A stretch of DNA of 64,000 bases from Mesobacterium_A sp034670065 (lineage in GTDB: Bacteria > Pseudomonadota > Alphaproteobacteria > Rhodobacterales > Rhodobacteraceae). Position 1 is the first letter of the stretch. Each line of letters opens with the position of its first letter. The notes below the pieces were generated by a model. The model worked only from the letters and a program-made list of their open reading frames with translations, ran no database searches and was not told the DNA's origin. Made by a program: the position numbers and the translations under genes. The stretch covers positions 1-64,000 of the forward strand of contig JAXMOG010000005.1 of assembly GCA_034670065.1 (NCBI GenBank), in the 5' to 3' direction. This document shows positions 61,565 through 64,000 of the stretch, piece by piece.

Positions 61565-61942
61565 TCATTCGGGGATCACCAGCGGCCGACCCGAGCTGCC
61601 CGGAACCTGATCCCGGATACCTTCGGTGCCTGACTGGTAGTTGTTCACAACCGTTCCCGGAGGATACTGGTCGTTACACACTGGCAGGCCAGAAGCCGGA
61701 TCATAGCGGTTGTCGGCATAGCCTTCGACACCATCGTCGATGATGTAGACCTGGCAGCCGTCAGGGGTGTAGGCGATACCGGGGTGCGCAACAGTCAGCG
61801 GACCTGAGTCACGCCCTTTGTCGTTGTTTGTCGCAATCACCGAATCCGGGCCAGAATATCTGGTGGTGCCCTCGAAGCTTTCGGTGCAGGCGGAAACCGC
61901 GCCAAGCAAGGGAAGCCCGATCAATATCTTTGCAATGTTCAT
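61565..61942 (-). CDS. Lipoprotein with a Cys-bounded motif (shared with next gene)
   Basis: A 125-residue lipoprotein, lipobox GAVSAC with Cys 19. Residues 60-89 (PDGCQVYIIDDGVEGYADNR then YDPASGLPVC) repeat a pattern also found in the OmpA-like protein encoded just upstream. Function unknown. ATG at 61942 is chosen for the signal peptide. It follows the OmpA-like gene by 4 bases, so it is co-transcribed. Confidence 0.75.
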   Translation of the reverse strand: MNIAKILIGLPLLGAVSACTESFEGTTRYSGPDSVIATNNDKGRDSGPLTVAHPGIAYTPDGCQVYIIDDGVEGYADNRYDPASGLPVCNDQYPPGTVVNNYQSGTEGIRDQVPGSSGRPLVIPE

Positions 61943-61946
61943 CACT

Positions 61947-62510
61947 TCACCACTTGTAGCAGATGATTTCGACACGACGGTTTTTCTGCATTCCAGCCGC
62001 CGTTTTATTGGTTGCCCGTGGGCGCGTTTCGCCAAAGCCGATCTGGCGTTCAATTACAGCACCCAACGAACGGCCGTAGTTGGCAACAGATGCGGCGCGG
62101 CGCTCAGACAAACCTTGGTTGTAGGCATGTGACGCGCGAGAATCCGTGTGACCGTAAACGGCAAATCCAAAGACGTCTTTTTGCGTGAATACCCGCTTCA
62201 ACTTACCCAGTGCAGACCGGTTCAGCGCAGAGCTATCGGTCGCAAACAGCGTGTCCGTTGGACCAACATAGCAGGTTTCTTTTTGCAGGCAGACCGGCTT
62301 ACCGGTTTTTGGGTTCAGGCGTGAGACCATGTAGCCTTCAATTCCGCCATCGGACCACCAATGCATACACCCATCAGGGTCAACATAGACGCCCCATTCA
62401 ATTTTGCCGGTTTGCTTCCCGCGCAGCGCCGTTTCGGCCGAGGCTGGAAGCGATGTCAGGCTCAAGATGGCGGCGGACGCGACAACCAGCAGACGTGACA
62501 ATATCGTCAT
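61947..62510 (-). CDS. OmpA-domain protein with a Cys-bounded motif
   Basis: 187 residues with a Sec signal (to about 26, ASA-E), a motif DPDGCMHWWSDGGIEGYMVSR ... PKTGKPVC at 44-74 matching the next gene, and a C-terminal OmpA domain (about 80-187; GHTDSRASHAYNQGLSERRA, GFGETRP, NRRVEI) that binds peptidoglycan. ATG at 62510 with AGGGAA upstream; the first 13 codons upstream are not signal-like. Probably periplasmic or outer-membrane associated. Confidence 0.85.
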   Translation of the reverse strand: MTILSRLLVVASAAILSLTSLPASAETALRGKQTGKIEWGVYVDPDGCMHWWSDGGIEGYMVSRLNPKTGKPVCLQKETCYVGPTDTLFATDSSALNRSALGKLKRVFTQKDVFGFAVYGHTDSRASHAYNQGLSERRAASVANYGRSLGAVIERQIGFGETRPRATNKTAAGMQKNRRVEIICYKW

Positions 62511-62706
62511 GTAATAATTCCCTAGGATACAAAATAGCGATCCACGCATTCTAGTGGATGCTGGCTATACTATGAACCATCCGTATTGACCTGTGAAGCC
62601 AAAAACACAAATTATTGTGTTCAGCTCTACTGGTGGATGATCCAGCTGCCTAAATCACAAGTTTTTTGCATTGCTGGCAGCCGGTTTCCAGAATGAACGC
62701 TTCAAA

Positions 62707-64000
62707 TCAGACCAAAGCGCCCAACAAAGAGTTGGTCTTGCTTTGCAGGATTTTGACCCGGCGCAAATCACCCGGCGCCACATCAGGGGCCACCGCATGT
62801 ACCGCGTGCAGATATTCGGATTTGCCCACCATCTGCCCGTCTTCGCGGCCGGTCTTTTCGAACAACACCGACACTTCGCGCCCAACCATGCTGTCTTGGA
62901 TTGCACGTTGTTGCTTGGTCACCAGTGCCTGAAGGCGCTGCAAACGGTCATTCATCACATCGGCGGGCAATTGCGCCCGCTCTGCCGCCGGCGTGCCCGG
63001 ACGTGTGGAATATTTGAAACTATAGGCCGAGCCGTATTGCACCCGTTCGATCAGATCGAGCGTCTGCAGAAAGTCGTCTTCCGTCTCTTCCGGGAAGCCC
63101 ACGATGAAATCACCCGACAGGTGCAAATCCGGGCGAACGTCGCGTAACCGGTCGATCACGCGGAAATAGTCATCCCGCGTGTGCTGGCGGTTCATCCGTT
63201 TCAGAATCTTGTCCGAACCGGCCTGAACAGGCAGGTGCAAATAGGGCATCAGTTTTTCGCAATCCCCATGGGCGGCAATCAGATCATCATCCATGTCATT
63301 GGGATGACTGGTGGTGAAACGAATACGTTTCAACTCGTCTATCTCTGCCAGTTCCCGGATCAGACGGGCCAGTGACCAATCGCCCGTATCCGTGGCCCCG
63401 TGATAGGCGTTTACATTCTGCCCCAGCAGGGTGATCTCGCGCACGCCACGCTCTACCAAATCGCGTGCCTCGGTCAAAATCTGCGCCACGGGGCGGCTTA
63501 CTTCGGCGCCACGGGTGTAGGGAACAACGCAGAAGGCGCAGAATTTATCGCACCCTTCCTGCACCGTCAGAAACGCGGTGGGTCCGCGTGCGGCTTTGGG
63601 CCGGTTCTTCAGTCGTTCAAATTTGTCTTCTTCCGGGAAATCCGTATCCAGCGCTTTTTCCCCGTCGCGCGTCTTTGCTTCCATCTCTGGCAACCGGTGG
63701 TAGCTTTGCGGACCAACCACCAGATCAACCATGGGCTGGCGACGCATGATCTCTTGGCCCTCGGCCTGTGCCACGCAACCGGCAACGCCAATCTTCAGGT
63801 CCGGCTTGCTGGCTTTCAGCCCCTTGTAGCGCCCCAGTTCGGAATACACCTTTTCCGCCGCTTTTTCGCGAATATGACAGGTGTTCAACAAGATCATATC
63901 GGCATCGTCAGGCGTCTTGGTTTCCACATAGCCCTGCCCGCCCAATGCCTCGGCCATGCGTTCACTGTCGTAAACGTTCATCTGGCAGCCATAGGTTTTG
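62707..64000 (-). CDS. miaB: tRNA-2-methylthio-N6-dimethylallyladenosine synthase, 5' end beyond window
   Basis: 430 codons are visible. The first residues KTYGCQMNVYDSERM carry the first Cys of the UPF0004 cluster; further Cys are in NTCHIRE and AGCVAQAEG; the radical-SAM C-x3-C-x2-C is GCDKFCAFCVVPYTRG. A TRAM domain ends the protein (about 360-424 of the ATG-numbered frame). It adds a methylthio group to i6A37. The start codon lies beyond base 64000. The internal ATG at 63981 is inside the gene, not its start. Confidence 0.96.
   Translation of the reverse strand, partial: KTYGCQMNVYDSERMAEALGGQGYVETKTPDDADMILLNTCHIREKAAEKVYSELGRYKGLKASKPDLKIGVAGCVAQAEGQEIMRRQPMVDLVVGPQSYHRLPEMEAKTRDGEKALDTDFPEEDKFERLKNRPKAARGPTAFLTVQEGCDKFCAFCVVPYTRGAEVSRPVAQILTEARDLVERGVREITLLGQNVNAYHGATDTGDWSLARLIRELAEIDELKRIRFTTSHPNDMDDDLIAAHGDCEKLMPYLHLPVQAGSDKILKRMNRQHTRDDYFRVIDRLRDVRPDLHLSGDFIVGFPEETEDDFLQTLDLIERVQYGSAYSFKYSTRPGTPAAERAQLPADVMNDRLQRLQALVTKQQRAIQDSMVGREVSVLFEKTGREDGQMVGKSEYLHAVHAVAPDVAPGDLRRVKILQSKTNSLLGALV

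Overview
The window looks like chromosomal DNA of a marine roseobacter-type alphaproteobacterium (Rhodobacterales). This rests on the gene content and order (miaB, phoH, ybeY, corC-like, lnt, metK on one strand; rpsA next to ihfB; tmk-holB-tatD-MBL operon), on a SAM/SAH riboswitch in front of metK (a riboswitch class known mainly from this order), on a GGGGGGCCAGCCCCCC hairpin of the sort common between genes in the order, and on moderate-to-high GC. Species cannot be named from the sequence alone.

Layout. (1) 1-4302 is a gene-poor accessory patch: the right end of an IS3-family element, remains of two phage-like genes, a 12-bp tandem repeat, a VOC protein and a beta-lactamase-fold serine hydrolase flanked by a short dispersed repeat. 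It abuts the 3' end of a tRNA-Ser(UGA) gene, a typical integration target. (2) 4591-11092 is housekeeping: SPOR lipoprotein, D-Ala-D-Ala carboxypeptidase, tmk, holB, TatD nuclease, PhnP-like MBL hydrolase, AEC transporter. (3) 11212-36057 is a large surface-glycan locus on both strands: Wzx-like flippase, CmoA-like and second methyltransferase, UDP-glucuronate decarboxylase-like enzyme, three further nucleotide-sugar enzymes, four soluble/membrane GTs, two GT-C-like membrane proteins, sulfotransferase, glycosidase, deacetylase, GMC oxidoreductase, two paralogous FAD oxidoreductases, an LPG-synthase-TM-type protein and an orphan MsrQ-like haem protein. No Wzy, Wzz, Wza or initiating phosphoglycosyltransferase is visible, so the locus looks built around polyprenyl-phosphate sugars used by GT-C enzymes. 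(4) 36208-46878 is mixed: purU, tRNA-Leu(GAG), a peptidoglycan-binding protein, lipB, ctaD with an FNR-type box, an ArsR/SRPBCC pair with a palindrome over its start codon, trpF, LapA-like protein. (5) 46878-64000 is almost all minus strand: ihfB, rpsA, a GT and an aldo/keto reductase inserted before cmk, aroA, trmB, a divergent LysR/DUF1330 pair, riboswitch-controlled metK, lnt, corC-like, ybeY, phoH, a lipoprotein and an OmpA-like protein that share a Cys-bounded motif, and the start-truncated miaB.

Most interesting parts: the glycan locus as a possible undescribed lipid-phosphate-sugar pathway with paired FAD enzymes; the ArsR palindrome over a probably leaderless start; the riboswitch that begins at the predicted transcription start; and the shared motif in the lipoprotein/OmpA pair. 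Functions are read from motifs and family knowledge; no database search was run.
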